Shown here piece by piece: positions 7,826 to 17,148 of a stretch of 64,000 bases of DNA. A model generated the notes under the pieces. The model saw only the letters and a program-made list of their open reading frames with translations, had not been told where the DNA came from and did no database searches. Each line of letters starts with the position of its first letter. Positions within the stretch are counted from its first letter, which is position 1. The DNA comes from Streptomyces cacaoi (GTDB lineage Bacteria > Actinomycetota > Actinomycetes > Streptomycetales > Streptomycetaceae), in contig NZ_BJMM01000022.1 in assembly GCF_006539165.1 (NCBI RefSeq), positions 1 to 64,000 on the forward strand, read 5' to 3'. A program made the position numbers and the translations under genes.

Positions 7826-7883
7826 CGCGCGGCGGCGTCCGGATCGTCGGCCCGCACGGGTGACGCGGTAAAGTCCCAGCGTT

Positions 7884-9020
7884 ATGAGCAGCCACAGCCC
7901 CTCACCCAAGCCCCGAGTCGCCGTCGTCTTCGGCGGGCGCAGCTCCGAGCACGCGATCTCCGTCGTCACAGCGGGAGCCGTGCTCTCCGCCATCGACCGT
8001 GACAAGTACGAGGTGCTGCCCATCGGCATCACGGCGGACGGCCGCTGGGCGCTCACCGCGGACGATCCCGAACGGATGGCGATCGAGGACCGCAAGCTGC
8101 CCGACGTCGCCGAGCTGGCCGACTCCGACACCGGCGGGGTGCTGCTGCCGGTGACCCCCGGCGCGCGCGAGGTGGTGCACACCGAGCCCGGTCAGGTGCC
8201 CAAGACGCTCGGCGAGGTCGATGTCGTCTTCCCCGTCCTGCACGGCCCGTACGGCGAGGACGGCACCCTCCAGGGGCTGCTGGAGCTGTCGGGGGTGCCG
8301 TACGTGGGCGCCGGGGTGCTGTCCTCGGCGGTCGGCATGGACAAGGAGTACATGAAGCGGATCTTCACCTCCTTCGGCCTGCCGGTGGGGCCGTATGTGA
8401 CGATCCGGCCGCGGGAGTGGGAGCGGGACCCGGCCGGTGCCCGCAAGAAGATCGTGGACTTCGCCGCCGACCACGGCTGGCCGGTGTTCGTGAAGCCCGC
8501 CCGGGCGGGCTCCTCCATGGGGATCAGCAAGGTCGATCAGCTGGCGGGCATCGACGAGGCCGTCGAGGAGGCCCGGCGCCACGACCCGAAGATCATCGTC
8601 GAGTCGCTGCTGTCCGGCCGCGAGATCGAGTGCGGCGTCCTGGAGTTCGAGGACGGGCCGCGGGCGAGCGTCCCGGCCGAGATCCCGCCGGTCAGCTCGC
8701 ACGACTTCTACGACTTCGAGGCCAAGTACATCGACTCGACCTCCGGCGTCGTCCCCGCCCCGCTGACCGAGGAGCAGACGGCGCGGGTGCAGGAACTGGC
8801 CGTCCGCGCCTTCGAGGCGGCGTCCTGCGAGGGCCTGGTGCGGGCCGACTTCTTCCTGGGCGACGACGGCGAGTTCGTCATCAACGAGATCAACACGATG
8901 CCCGGGTTCACGCCCATCTCGATGTACCCGCGCATGTGGCAGGAGAGCGGGGTCAGCTACCCCGAACTGGTCGACCGGCTCCTCCAGGCCGCGCTGAACA
9001 GGCCGACGGGGCTGCGCTGA
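7884..9020 (+). CDS. ddlA: D-alanine--D-alanine ligase, 378 aa
   Basis: This ATP-grasp enzyme makes the D-Ala-D-Ala end of peptidoglycan precursors. Visible motifs are VVFGGRSSEHAISV near the N-terminus, VFPVLHGPYGEDGT, VKPARAGSSMGISK, and the C-terminal metal-binding VINEINTMPGFT. The omega-loop reads DFYDFEAKYID, the D-Ala-D-Ala type rather than the D-lactate-making VanA type. The hexamer TAAAGT (7869-7874) lies nine bases before the ATG, indicating a probable leaderless promoter separate from gpsA. Confidence 0.96.
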   Translation: MSSHSPSPKPRVAVVFGGRSSEHAISVVTAGAVLSAIDRDKYEVLPIGITADGRWALTADDPERMAIEDRKLPDVAELADSDTGGVLLPVTPGAREVVHTEPGQVPKTLGEVDVVFPVLHGPYGEDGTLQGLLELSGVPYVGAGVLSSAVGMDKEYMKRIFTSFGLPVGPYVTIRPREWERDPAGARKKIVDFAADHGWPVFVKPARAGSSMGISKVDQLAGIDEAVEEARRHDPKIIVESLLSGREIECGVLEFEDGPRASVPAEIPPVSSHDFYDFEAKYIDSTSGVVPAPLTEEQTARVQELAVRAFEAASCEGLVRADFFLGDDGEFVINEINTMPGFTPISMYPRMWQESGVSYPELVDRLLQAALNRPTGLR

Positions 9021-9101
9021 CGCGGCGGTACGTCCGAGGGCACATCGGAGGGACACATGGCGCGGGGCGCGGCGGCGCTGCCGGGGAGCCGCTCCCCGCG
9101 C

Positions 9102-9617
9102 TCACTCCGGGTTCTTCTCCGGCACCGCGCCGTCGACGGCCTTCGCCAGATCGGTCAGCGCGTTGACCTCCGGCGCGTAGTGGTCCGGGACCTCCACCTC
9201 GACGTAGGCGACGCGCCCGGTGGTCGTGAAGCGGTAGCCGCCGTCGTGCTTCTCCAGCAGCCAGGACACCCCGTTGACCTCGGCCGCCTCCGCGACGGGG
9301 TCGTACTCCTCGCTGCCGGGCCTGAGCTTCTCCGGCGCGGGCACACCGCAGCGCAGTGCGATGGCCGGATCGCCCCACACCGCCGTGTAGTCCGACTCCG
9401 GTTCGGCTGTGCCGCGGCGCTGCCCGTCCACCTTCTGCGGCAGTGCGTCGTGGAGGGCGCGGCACGCGGCCGCGGCCCGGCCCGACGGGCTGGGAACCGC
9501 GGGGTGCGCACCGTCGTCGCTGAACGAACAGGCGGAGACCAACAGGGCGAGGGAGCCGCACGCGGTGAGGAGCGCACCGGGGGCGGCTCGCGGGACGGAC
9601 CGGCGACGAGTGCTCAC
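9102..9617 (-). CDS. DUF3515 family lipoprotein, 171 aa
   Basis: The N-terminus has a basic start, a hydrophobic core and a lipobox VSAC with the lipidated Cys at residue 30, so it is an exported lipoprotein. The mature part contains two further cysteines (around residues 52 and 90) and a WGDPAIALRCG motif typical of the actinobacterial DUF3515 family. No biochemical role is known to me. It starts with GTG at 9617 and its 3' end faces ddlA. It is the downstream neighbour of the Lrp-type gene on the same strand, 20 bases away. Confidence 0.85.
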   Translation of the reverse strand: MSTRRRSVPRAAPGALLTACGSLALLVSACSFSDDGAHPAVPSPSGRAAAACRALHDALPQKVDGQRRGTAEPESDYTAVWGDPAIALRCGVPAPEKLRPGSEEYDPVAEAAEVNGVSWLLEKHDGGYRFTTTGRVAYVEVEVPDHYAPEVNALTDLAKAVDGAVPEKNPE

Positions 9618-9637
9618 CGGGCGAGCATACGGGGGGT

Positions 9638-9871
9638 CTAGAGATGGACGATGGGGCAGGTCAGGGTGCGCGTGATGCCCTCCACCTGCTGCACCTTCGC
9701 CACCACCATGCGGCCGAGTTCGTCGACGGTGTCCGACTGGGCACGCACGATCACGTCGTACGGACCCGTGACATCCTCGGCCTGGATCACGCCGGGGATC
9801 TTGGAGACGATCTCGGCGACGGCCGAGGCCCTTCCGACCTCGGTCTGAATCAAGACGTACGCCTGTACCAC
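9638..9871 (-). CDS. Stand-alone Lrp/AsnC ligand-binding (RAM) domain protein, 77 aa
   Basis: A single alpha-beta RAM domain (VVQAYVLIQTEVGRASAVAE, then GVIQAEDVTGPYDVIV) with no helix-turn-helix. Such proteins form dimers or octamers that bind amino acids or other small effectors and may act on partner regulators. The start is GTG 9871 with GGGAGG seven bases upstream; a longer open frame has no ribosome-binding site and looks like antisense. It is upstream of the DUF3515 gene and divergent from thiL. Confidence 0.88.
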   Translation of the reverse strand: MVQAYVLIQTEVGRASAVAEIVSKIPGVIQAEDVTGPYDVIVRAQSDTVDELGRMVVAKVQQVEGITRTLTCPIVHL

Positions 9872-10121
9872 GGAACCTCCCAGGGGGCCGCGAGGATCAT
9901 GCGGGGCGAGAAGAGTCGCCACCGTACCGCGTCCTCCTACCCGCCGGGAGGCCCGCGCAGCCGCCCGGTACGGCGGTTGACGCCCGCCGGCGGCGGCCCG
10001 GACAGGCGTGTGGACGGCAACGCGCGGCGCCGGCCGGGCCGGTGTACCCCGGGCAGCGCGCGGGCCGCGCACACTGTGGACACAGCGAGAGAGCGACTGA
10101 CGTGAGCGAAGGGGCCATGCA

Positions 10122-11171
10122 ATGCGGGATCTGAACGGCGGCACCGCGACCGGACCCTCACCCTCCGGCGTGGAGGCCGCCAGCGGCCCCGCACCGGGCC
10201 GGGTGCCGGGCACCGTGGGGGAGTTGGGGGAGTTCGGCCTCATCCGGGAGCTGACCTCCCGGCTGACGTCCACGCCCGCCGTGCGTCTCGGACCGGGTGA
10301 CGACGCCGCCGTGGTCGCGGCCCCCGACCGCCGGGTCGTCGCCTCCACCGACATCCTGCTCGAAGGACGCCACTTCCGCCGTGACTGGTCCACCGCCTAC
10401 GACGTGGGCCGGAAGGCCGCAGCGCAGAACCTCGCCGACATCGCGGCCATGGGCGCCGTCCCCACCGCGCTGCTGCTCGGCCTCATCGTGCCCGCCGAAC
10501 TCCCCTCGAACTGGCCCACGGAGCTGATGGACGGCATCCGGGACGAGGCGCAGGTCGCCGCGGCCGCCGTGGTCGGCGGCGACGTGGTGCGCGGCGACAG
10601 CATCGCCGTCTCCATCACCGCGCTCGGCGATCTGCGCAACAAGGAGCCCGTCACCCGTTCCGGGGCCGCACCGGGCGACCGTGTCGCCGTCACCGGCTGG
10701 CTGGGCTGGTCGGCCGCCGGACACGCGGTGCTCTCCCGCGGGTTCCGCTCGCCGCGCGCCTTCGTCGAGGCCCACCGCCGGCCCGAGCCGCCCTACCACG
10801 CCGGTCCCGCCGCCGCGGGGCTCGGCGCCACCGCCATGACGGACGTGAGCGACGGGCTGATCGCCGACCTCGGCCACATCGCCGAGGCCAGCCGCGTCCG
10901 TATCGACGTCCGCTCCCGCGATCTCGACGTGCCCGCGCAGATGGCCGACATCGGCCAGGCCGTCGGCGTCGACCCGTTGCAGTGGGTGCTCACCGGGGGC
11001 GAGGACCACGCGATCGTGGCCACCTTCCCCGCCGACCAGAAGCTGCCGGCACGCTGGCGGATCATCGGTGAGGTGCTCGCGCCCTCCGCGCTGCCGCACG
11101 TCACGGTCGACGGCGCACCCTGGGACAGAGCCGGAGGCTGGGACCACTTCTCGGACCCCGTCGAGCGCTGA
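10122..11171 (+). CDS. thiL: Thiamine-monophosphate kinase ThiL, 349 aa
   Basis: ThiL phosphorylates thiamine monophosphate to the active cofactor TPP. The family's glycine/aspartate motif RLGPGDDAAVV is at about residues 55-65, followed by STDILLEGRHFR and AAQNLADIAAMG, and the substrate motif TDVSDGLIADLGH at about 240. An N-terminal extension of some 30 Gly/Pro/Ala-rich residues precedes the conserved GELGEFGLIREL. AAGGGG precedes the ATG. It is followed by thiD 24 bases later. No riboswitch is seen here. Confidence 0.95.
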   Translation: MRDLNGGTATGPSPSGVEAASGPAPGRVPGTVGELGEFGLIRELTSRLTSTPAVRLGPGDDAAVVAAPDRRVVASTDILLEGRHFRRDWSTAYDVGRKAAAQNLADIAAMGAVPTALLLGLIVPAELPSNWPTELMDGIRDEAQVAAAAVVGGDVVRGDSIAVSITALGDLRNKEPVTRSGAAPGDRVAVTGWLGWSAAGHAVLSRGFRSPRAFVEAHRRPEPPYHAGPAAAGLGATAMTDVSDGLIADLGHIAEASRVRIDVRSRDLDVPAQMADIGQAVGVDPLQWVLTGGEDHAIVATFPADQKLPARWRIIGEVLAPSALPHVTVDGAPWDRAGGWDHFSDPVER

Positions 11172-11195
11172 CGGCCGCGGGGTACCGTCGGGCGC

Positions 11196-12131
11196 ATGCG
11201 ACCCGAGCCCTCCGGGCCCTCCGAGGCCCCTTCCTCTCCGTCCGCTTCCCCGTCCGGGCCTTCCTCCGCGGCGTCGTCCGCTTCCCCCGGGCCGATATCC
11301 GCGCCGCCGCAGCAGGCCGCGGACGACCGGGCGGGGATCCCGCCGTACGTGCCGCCGCGGGTGCTGACCGTCGCCGGGTCCGACTCCGGCGGCGGGGCGG
11401 GTATCCAGGCCGATCTGAAGACGATGCTGGCGCTGGGCACCCACGGGATGAGCGTGATCGCGGCCGTCACCGCACAGAACTCCCGCGGTGTGCAGGGCTA
11501 CTGGGAGCTTCCCGTCGAGGCGGTGCGCGCGCAGTACCGCAGCGTCGTGGACGACATCGGGGTACAGGCCGTCAAGACCGGCATGCTCGCCTCGGCCGAG
11601 CTCGTGACGACCGTCGCGGGGCTGCTCGGCGCGACCCCGGCCCCGGTCGTCGTCGACCCGGTGGGCGTCTCCAAGCACGGGGACTCCCTGCTGGCCCCCG
11701 ACGCGGTGGACTCCGTCCGCACCGAACTGCTGCCCGTGGCCACCGTGGTGACGCCCAACCTCGACGAGGTCGCCCAGCTGACGGGCGTGCACGTCGAGGA
11801 CGAGACGGGGATGCGGCAGGCCGCCGAGGCGGTGCTCGGGCACGGGCCGAAGTGGGCGCTGATCAAGGGCGGGCATCTGCCCGGCGAGCCCGTCGATCTG
11901 CTCACCGACGGTGACGAGGAGCACTGGCTGCGCTCGCCGCGGCACGACAACCGGCACACCCACGGCACCGGTTGCACGCTCGCCAGCGCGCTCGCCGCCC
12001 ATCTCGCCCTGGGGCTGGAGGTGCCCGCGGCGGCGAAGGCGGCCAAGGAGTTCACCACCGGGGCGATCGCCGCCGGCTTCCCCCTCGGGGACGGGCTCGG
12101 GCCCGTCGACCACGGCTGGCGGCTGCGGTAG
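11196..12131 (+). CDS. thiD: Hydroxymethylpyrimidine/phosphomethylpyrimidine kinase ThiD, 311 aa
   Basis: ThiD phosphorylates HMP and HMP-phosphate to the pyrophosphate used in thiamine assembly. It is a ribokinase-like enzyme: the VAGSDSGGGAGIQADLKT motif is at about residues 54-71 and the C-terminal anion-hole motif HGTGCTLASALAAHLA at about 257-272. A Ser/Pro/Ala-rich extension of some 45 residues precedes the domain. TACCGT (11183-11188) ends seven bases before the ATG, so this gene may also be made from its own leaderless transcript inside the thiL-thiD pair. Confidence 0.95.
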   Translation: MRPEPSGPSEAPSSPSASPSGPSSAASSASPGPISAPPQQAADDRAGIPPYVPPRVLTVAGSDSGGGAGIQADLKTMLALGTHGMSVIAAVTAQNSRGVQGYWELPVEAVRAQYRSVVDDIGVQAVKTGMLASAELVTTVAGLLGATPAPVVVDPVGVSKHGDSLLAPDAVDSVRTELLPVATVVTPNLDEVAQLTGVHVEDETGMRQAAEAVLGHGPKWALIKGGHLPGEPVDLLTDGDEEHWLRSPRHDNRHTHGTGCTLASALAAHLALGLEVPAAAKAAKEFTTGAIAAGFPLGDGLGPVDHGWRLR

Positions 12132-12144
12132 CGCGGACGCGGCG

Positions 12145-12170
12145 GCCCGGGCACCCGCGGGTGCCCGGGC
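12145..12170. terminator. 26-bp perfect palindrome after thiD
   Basis: GCCCGGGCACCCG (12145-12157) and its exact inverse (12158-12170) form a palindrome 14 bases after the thiD stop. As RNA it folds into a strong hairpin and probably terminates thiL-thiD transcription. Its right end overlaps the first unit of the tandem repeat array. Confidence 0.7.
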
Positions 12171-12256
12171 ACGCGGAAAGCCCCGGGCACGCGGAAAGCC
12201 CCGGGCACGCGGAAGGCCCCGGGCACGCGGAAGGCCCCGGGCACACGGAAGGCCCC
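12167..12256. repeat. Five tandem copies of an 18-bp repeat
   Basis: The unit GGGCACGCGGAAAGCCCC occurs five times without spacers: twice as written (12167, 12185), twice with AAG changed to AGG (12203, 12221) and once with ACGC changed to ACAC (12239). A degenerate sixth unit follows. Each unit can form a small GGGC/GCCC hairpin. The array lies between the convergent thiD and rpmB genes. Confidence 0.9.
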
Positions 12257-12376
12257 GGGCGCAGGGGGCCCGGGGCCGAGCAGCGTGCGGGCACACCAAA
12301 ACCGGCCCGCTGCGAGGCGGGCCGGCTGTGTGTCCGGCTTACGGCAGGGAGCTGGCGCTGCGAGACGTCGAGGACG

Positions 12377-12562
12377 TCAGCGCGAGACCTTGCCGGCCTT
12401 GATGCACGAGGTGCAGGCGTTGAGGCGCTTCGGCGTCCCGCCGACCACGGCACGCACACGCTGGATGTTCGGGTTCCAGCGACGGCGGGTGCGGCGGTGC
12501 GAGTGGGAGATGTTGTTGCCGAACTCCGGCCCCTTGCCGCAGACGTCGCAGTTCGCAGCCAC
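12377..12562 (-). CDS. rpmB: 50S ribosomal protein L28, 61 aa
   Basis: The L28 core is clear: NISHSHRRTRRRWNPNIQ and RLNACTSCIKAGKV. Two CxxC pairs, CDVC near the N-terminus and CTSC near the C-terminus, mark the zinc-binding (C+) form. Streptomyces usually also keep a zinc-free paralogue elsewhere under zinc control. It is a lone gene on the minus strand, divergent from the FakA-like gene. Confidence 0.95.
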   Translation of the reverse strand: MAANCDVCGKGPEFGNNISHSHRRTRRRWNPNIQRVRAVVGGTPKRLNACTSCIKAGKVSR

Positions 12563-12818
12563 GGGTCACTCCAAAGACTTCAGATACACGTACGGTGAAT
12601 CCCGGCGGTGCAGGATCACGGATGACCGGCAGAGCCAGGGGGGAACGCTGCCGATCGGAGCGAATCGAGCGAACCGTCCGGATCAGGCAACCGGAGCAGC
12701 ATACAACGGCCCCTCTCGAACACGGAAACCAGGGCCTTCCACCCCGCCCCCGACCTGGGCTTCCGTCGCCGCTCGCACTAGCCTTCGGGCAACCCCGCGC
12801 CCACAGGAGGTCCCGCAC

Positions 12819-14609
12819 GTGCCGTATCCGCTCGACCCCGTCACGGTACGGCGGTGGTGCTCCCTGGGCCGGGCGGCCCTGCGCGCGGAGTGCGCGCGGA
12901 TGGACGCGATCAACGTCTTCCCGGTCGCCGACGGCGACACCGGGACCAACCTCTGCCTGACCTTCGAGGCCGCGGCGGAGGCCGGGGAGGCGGCGGGCAC
13001 CGGAAGGGCCGGGAAGCCCGGGGTCACCGGGGAGGCCGGAGAGCCCGGAGAACCCGGAGAGGCCGGGACCGGCGAGGGCTCCGGAGGTCCGGGAGGCGCC
13101 GGGGACGAGGCCGCCGGGGTGCGGGTGCTGCGGGCCATGGCGCGGGCGGCGCTGCTGGAGGCGCGGGGCAACTCCGGGACGATCCTCGCTGAGTACCTGC
13201 GCGGGATGGCCGAGGGCCTCGCGGAGGCCGTCGCGGCCGGACCGGGCGACCGGCTCGCGCCCGTACTGCGGCGCGCCGCGCAGGCCGCGTACGCCGCCGT
13301 CGCACGCCCCGTCGAGGGCACCGTGCTCACCGTCGCCACGGCCGCGGCCGACGCGGCGGAGGCCGGCCGGGATCCGCTCGCCGCGGCCCGCGCCGCCCTC
13401 GACGCCACCACCGGCCGGCTGTCGGCGCTCTCCCGCGCCGGTGTCGTCGACGCGGGGGCCCTCGGCCTGGTCGCGCTGCTGTCCGCTCTCGACGCCGCCC
13501 TCGCCGGCGAGGCGGGGCCCACCGCTCCCGGCGGCCGCGCGGCGCCGGAGCCGGCAGCCTGCGCGGCAGTGCCCCGGCCGGCCGCTCCGCCGCCCGGGCC
13601 CGAACCCTGCTTCGAGGTGATGTACCTGCTGGAGGGCGCCGACGCGGCCGCTGTCGACGACCTGCGTGACGCCCTGGACGCACTCGGTGACTCGCTCGTC
13701 ATCGGCGGCGGCGACGGCGGCGGGAGCGTCGGCGGTGACGGCGTCGACAGTGGTGACGGCGGTGACGGTGCTGCCCTGTGGAGCGTGCACGTCCATGTGC
13801 ACGACGCGGGCGCCGCCGTCGAGGCCGGTCTGGCGGCCGGGCGCCCCCGCCGGATCCGGATCGCGTATCTGCCCGTCCGGCCCGCCGCCGACTGCGCCCC
13901 CGACGGCACGGGCGGGCCCGGGGAGACCGGAGCGGCCCAGACGGCCGGGCAGGGCACGCGCGCCGTCGTCGCCGTCGTCCCCGGGGACGGGCTCGCCGGG
14001 CTGTGCCGCGAGGCGGGCGCCCACGTCGTGCCCGCGCACGAGGCCGGGCGGGCCGGTGCGCTGCTGGAGGCCGCGGACGCGTCCGGCGCCGCCGAGGTCG
14101 TACTGCTGCCCAACGGCACGGAGTTCCAGGCCGCGGCCGCCCGCGCGGCCGAGGCCGCGCGCTCCCGGGGCGTGCGCGCCGCCGTCATCCCCACCCGCGC
14201 CGCCGTGCAGGGGCTCGCCGCGCTCGCGGTGCACGCGCCGGAACGCCGGTTCGACGAGGACGTCGTGGCGATGACGTCCGCCGCCGGAGCCACCCGGTAC
14301 GGCGAAGTGACCGTCGCCGCACGGGAGTCGTGGACGACGGCGGGCGTCTGCCAGGCCGGTGACGTGCTCGGCCTCGTCGACGGCGACATCGCCGTCATCG
14401 GCCGCGGCGTCGGCGACGTGGCGGCCGAGGTGCTCGACCGGATGCTGGCCGGCGGCGGCGAACTGGTCACGCTCGTGCTCGGCGAGGGGGCGCCGGCGGG
14501 GCTCGCGGGCGCCCTGCGCTCCCATGTGCGCGCCCGGCACCTGGCGGTGGACACCGTCGTCTACGAGGGGCAGCGCCAGGACGCGCTGCTGCTGCTCGGC
14601 GTCGAGTGA
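12819..14609 (+). CDS. DAK2/FakA-like kinase-domain protein, 596 aa
   Basis: The N-terminal DhaL/DAK2 domain (about residues 1-205) holds the Mg-ATP-binding motif DAINVFPVADGDTGTNL and ARGNSGTILAEYLRGMAE. The rest matches the middle and C-terminal domains of FakA/YloV, which with a FakB partner phosphorylates fatty acids. In Bacillus the orthologue also sits between rpmB and recG, which supports the assignment. The start is GTG 12819 after AGGAGG. Two odd inserts are visible: a collagen-like run of Gly-X-Y triplets at about residues 62-85 inside the kinase domain, and a Gly/Asp-rich run at about 295-320. No FakB (DegV-like) gene is in the window, so the substrate is inferred. Confidence 0.85.
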   Translation: MPYPLDPVTVRRWCSLGRAALRAECARMDAINVFPVADGDTGTNLCLTFEAAAEAGEAAGTGRAGKPGVTGEAGEPGEPGEAGTGEGSGGPGGAGDEAAGVRVLRAMARAALLEARGNSGTILAEYLRGMAEGLAEAVAAGPGDRLAPVLRRAAQAAYAAVARPVEGTVLTVATAAADAAEAGRDPLAAARAALDATTGRLSALSRAGVVDAGALGLVALLSALDAALAGEAGPTAPGGRAAPEPAACAAVPRPAAPPPGPEPCFEVMYLLEGADAAAVDDLRDALDALGDSLVIGGGDGGGSVGGDGVDSGDGGDGAALWSVHVHVHDAGAAVEAGLAAGRPRRIRIAYLPVRPAADCAPDGTGGPGETGAAQTAGQGTRAVVAVVPGDGLAGLCREAGAHVVPAHEAGRAGALLEAADASGAAEVVLLPNGTEFQAAAARAAEAARSRGVRAAVIPTRAAVQGLAALAVHAPERRFDEDVVAMTSAAGATRYGEVTVAARESWTTAGVCQAGDVLGLVDGDIAVIGRGVGDVAAEVLDRMLAGGGELVTLVLGEGAPAGLAGALRSHVRARHLAVDTVVYEGQRQDALLLLGVE

Positions 14610-14675
14610 CCGGCACCCGGTGACCGGCTGACGCGCCCCGCCGCCGCTGTCGGAGCCGTCCGGCAGGATGGACGC

Positions 14676-17030
14676 GTGCCTGCGTCAGAACCCACGCGAG
14701 ACGAACCGCTCCAGGAGCCGCTGAAGAACCTGCTCGGCGGCAGCACCGCCAAGGTGATGTCCGAACATCTCGGGCTGCGCACCGTCGGCGATCTGCTCCA
14801 CCACTACCCGCGCCGGTACGCCGAGCGCGGCGAGCTGACGCGGCTGTCCGACCTCCCGCTGGACGAACACGTCACGGTCGTCGCGCAGATCGCCGACGCA
14901 CGGGTGCACACCTTCAACCGGGGCAAGGGGCAGCGCCTGGAGGTGACGCTCACCGACGGCAGCGGCCGGCTCCAACTGGTCTTCTTCGGCCGCTCCGTCC
15001 ACTTCCACAAGCGGGAGCTGCTGCCCGGCCGCCGCGGTATGTTCGCGGGCAAGGTCGGCGTCTTCAACCGCAGACTCCAGCTCTCCCACCCGGACTACAA
15101 ACTGCTGGACGAGGAGAGCGGCCGCGCGGACGTGGAGCGCTTCGCGAACGAACTCCTGCCGCTCTACCCGGCGTGCAAACAGCTGTCGTCCTGGAGCATC
15201 GAGCAGTCGGTCGGCACCGTGCTGAACACCCTTCAGGCCACCGGCTGGCGCGGGCTCGCCGATCCCCTGCCCGCCGCCCTGCGCGAACAGCGCGGCCTGC
15301 TGCCCCTGCCCGAGGCGCTGGAGAAGATCCACCGCCCGCGCACCAAGGCCGACATCGCACACGCCCGCTCCCGCCTCAAGTGGGACGAGGCGTTCGTGCT
15401 CCAGGTCGCGCTGGCCCGGCGCAGGGCCAGTGAGACGGAACTGCCGGCGGCCGCACGGGAGCCGGTGCCGGGCGGGCTGCTGGACGCCTTCGACGAGCGG
15501 CTGCCGTTCACGCTCACCGAGGGCCAGCAGGCCGTCGGCCGGGAGATCTTCGCCGACCTGGCGACGGAACACCCCATGCACCGCCTCCTCCAGGGCGAGG
15601 TGGGCTCCGGCAAGACGCTCGTCGCGCTGCGGGCGATGCTCGCCACCGTCGACGCGGGCGGCCAGGCGGCGCTGCTGGCCCCCACCGAGGTCCTGGCCCA
15701 GCAGCACCACAGGTCCATCACCGAGATGCTGGGGGAGCTGGCGGGGGAGGCAGAGCAGCGCGGAGCGCTTCCGGCGACGGGCGGTGGTGGGCGACGGGCG
15801 GGCCTGCCGGGCGGCGCCGCGCAGGGCACCCGCGTCGTGCTGCTGACGGGCTCGATGGGCGCGGCGGCCCGGCGCCAGGCCCTGCTCGACCTGGTCACGG
15901 GCGAGGCGGGCATCGTCGTGGGCACACACGCCCTCATCGAGGACAAGGTCACCTTCCACGATCTGGGTCTCGTCGTCGTCGACGAACAGCACCGCTTCGG
16001 TGTCGAGCAGCGCGACGCCCTCCGCGCCAAGGGCAAGCAGCCCCCGCATCTGCTGGTCATGACGGCGACGCCCATTCCGCGGACGGTCGCCATGACCGTC
16101 TTCGGCGACCTGGAGACGTCCGTCCTCGACCAGCTCCCGGCCGGCCGCTCCCCGATCGCCACCCACGTCGTCCCCGCGAAGGACAAGCCGCACTTCCTCG
16201 CCCGCGCCTGGGAACGGGTGCGCGAGGAGGCCGAGGCGGGGCACCAGGCGTACGTCGTCTGCCCGCGCATCGGGGACGAGGACGAGACGGGCGCGGCACG
16301 CGGCACGCGCCAGGCCGCCGGGGCCGCCGAAGCCGCCGGAGCCGCCGAGAACGCCGGGGCCGCCGAGGACGCAGCGGACGCCGAGGAGCCCCCGGCCGAG
16401 GACGGCGCGGACAAGCGCCCCCCGCTGGCCGTGGTCGACGTCGCCGCGCAGCTCACGGCCGGGCCGCTGTCCGGCCTGCGGGTCGAGGTGCTGCACGGCC
16501 GGCTCGCGCCGGAGGCGAAGGACGAGGTGATGCGGCGCTTCGCCGCCGGCGAGGTGGATGTGCTGGTGGCGACGACGGTCATCGAGGTCGGCGTCAACGT
16601 CCCCAACGCCACCGGCATGGTGATCATGGACGCGGACCGTTTCGGCGTCTCCCAGCTGCACCAGCTGCGCGGCCGCGTCGGCCGGGGCTCGGCGCCCGGC
16701 CTGTGCCTGCTCGTGACGGACATGCCGGAGGCGAGCGCCGCCCGCTCCCGGCTGGAGGCGGTCGCCGGCACGCTGGACGGCTTCGAGCTGTCCCGCATCG
16801 ACCTCGAACAGCGCCGCGAGGGCGACGTCCTGGGCCAGGCCCAGTCCGGCGCCCGCACCTCCCTGCGGATGCTCGCGGTCATCGAGGACGAGGACGTCAT
16901 CGCCGAGGCCCGCCAGGAGGCCACCCGGCTGGTCACCGAGGACCCGGGCCTGGAGGCGCACCCCGAACTGCGCACCGCGCTGGACGCGTTGCTCGACGAG
17001 GAACGCGAGGGCTACCTCGACAAGGGCTGA
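14676..17030 (+). CDS. recG: ATP-dependent DNA helicase RecG, 784 aa
   Basis: RecG drives branch migration and remodels stalled forks. An N-terminal wedge/OB domain (LRTVGDLLHHYPRRY, VTVVAQIADARV) is followed by the helicase motor: Walker A GEVGSGKT at about residue 307, motif II DEQHRFG at about 434, TATPIPRTVAMTVFGDLETS, and motif VI QLRGRVGRG. The start is GTG 14676, six bases after CAGGAT. Two low-complexity inserts not found in the basic family are seen, near residue 355 (GGGGRRAGLPGG) and a longer Ala/Glu/Gly-rich one at about 535-590. Confidence 0.95.
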   Translation: MPASEPTRDEPLQEPLKNLLGGSTAKVMSEHLGLRTVGDLLHHYPRRYAERGELTRLSDLPLDEHVTVVAQIADARVHTFNRGKGQRLEVTLTDGSGRLQLVFFGRSVHFHKRELLPGRRGMFAGKVGVFNRRLQLSHPDYKLLDEESGRADVERFANELLPLYPACKQLSSWSIEQSVGTVLNTLQATGWRGLADPLPAALREQRGLLPLPEALEKIHRPRTKADIAHARSRLKWDEAFVLQVALARRRASETELPAAAREPVPGGLLDAFDERLPFTLTEGQQAVGREIFADLATEHPMHRLLQGEVGSGKTLVALRAMLATVDAGGQAALLAPTEVLAQQHHRSITEMLGELAGEAEQRGALPATGGGGRRAGLPGGAAQGTRVVLLTGSMGAAARRQALLDLVTGEAGIVVGTHALIEDKVTFHDLGLVVVDEQHRFGVEQRDALRAKGKQPPHLLVMTATPIPRTVAMTVFGDLETSVLDQLPAGRSPIATHVVPAKDKPHFLARAWERVREEAEAGHQAYVVCPRIGDEDETGAARGTRQAAGAAEAAGAAENAGAAEDAADAEEPPAEDGADKRPPLAVVDVAAQLTAGPLSGLRVEVLHGRLAPEAKDEVMRRFAAGEVDVLVATTVIEVGVNVPNATGMVIMDADRFGVSQLHQLRGRVGRGSAPGLCLLVTDMPEASAARSRLEAVAGTLDGFELSRIDLEQRREGDVLGQAQSGARTSLRMLAVIEDEDVIAEARQEATRLVTEDPGLEAHPELRTALDALLDEEREGYLDKG

Positions 17031-17148
17031 CCGCCCGGCCCCCGGCCGTCCGCGGGGAGCACGTCCCCGGGAGTCCGCCCGCCGGAGGGCCGCCCGGTGC
17101 CGCCGTGGGATCCTCGAAGCCCCTCCCCGGACCACCGAAGGACCTTCC

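Noticed and set aside
12167..12256. Tandem repeats as a possible CRISPR array
   Set aside because: Units follow one another without spacers and are only 18 bp; no cas genes are near.
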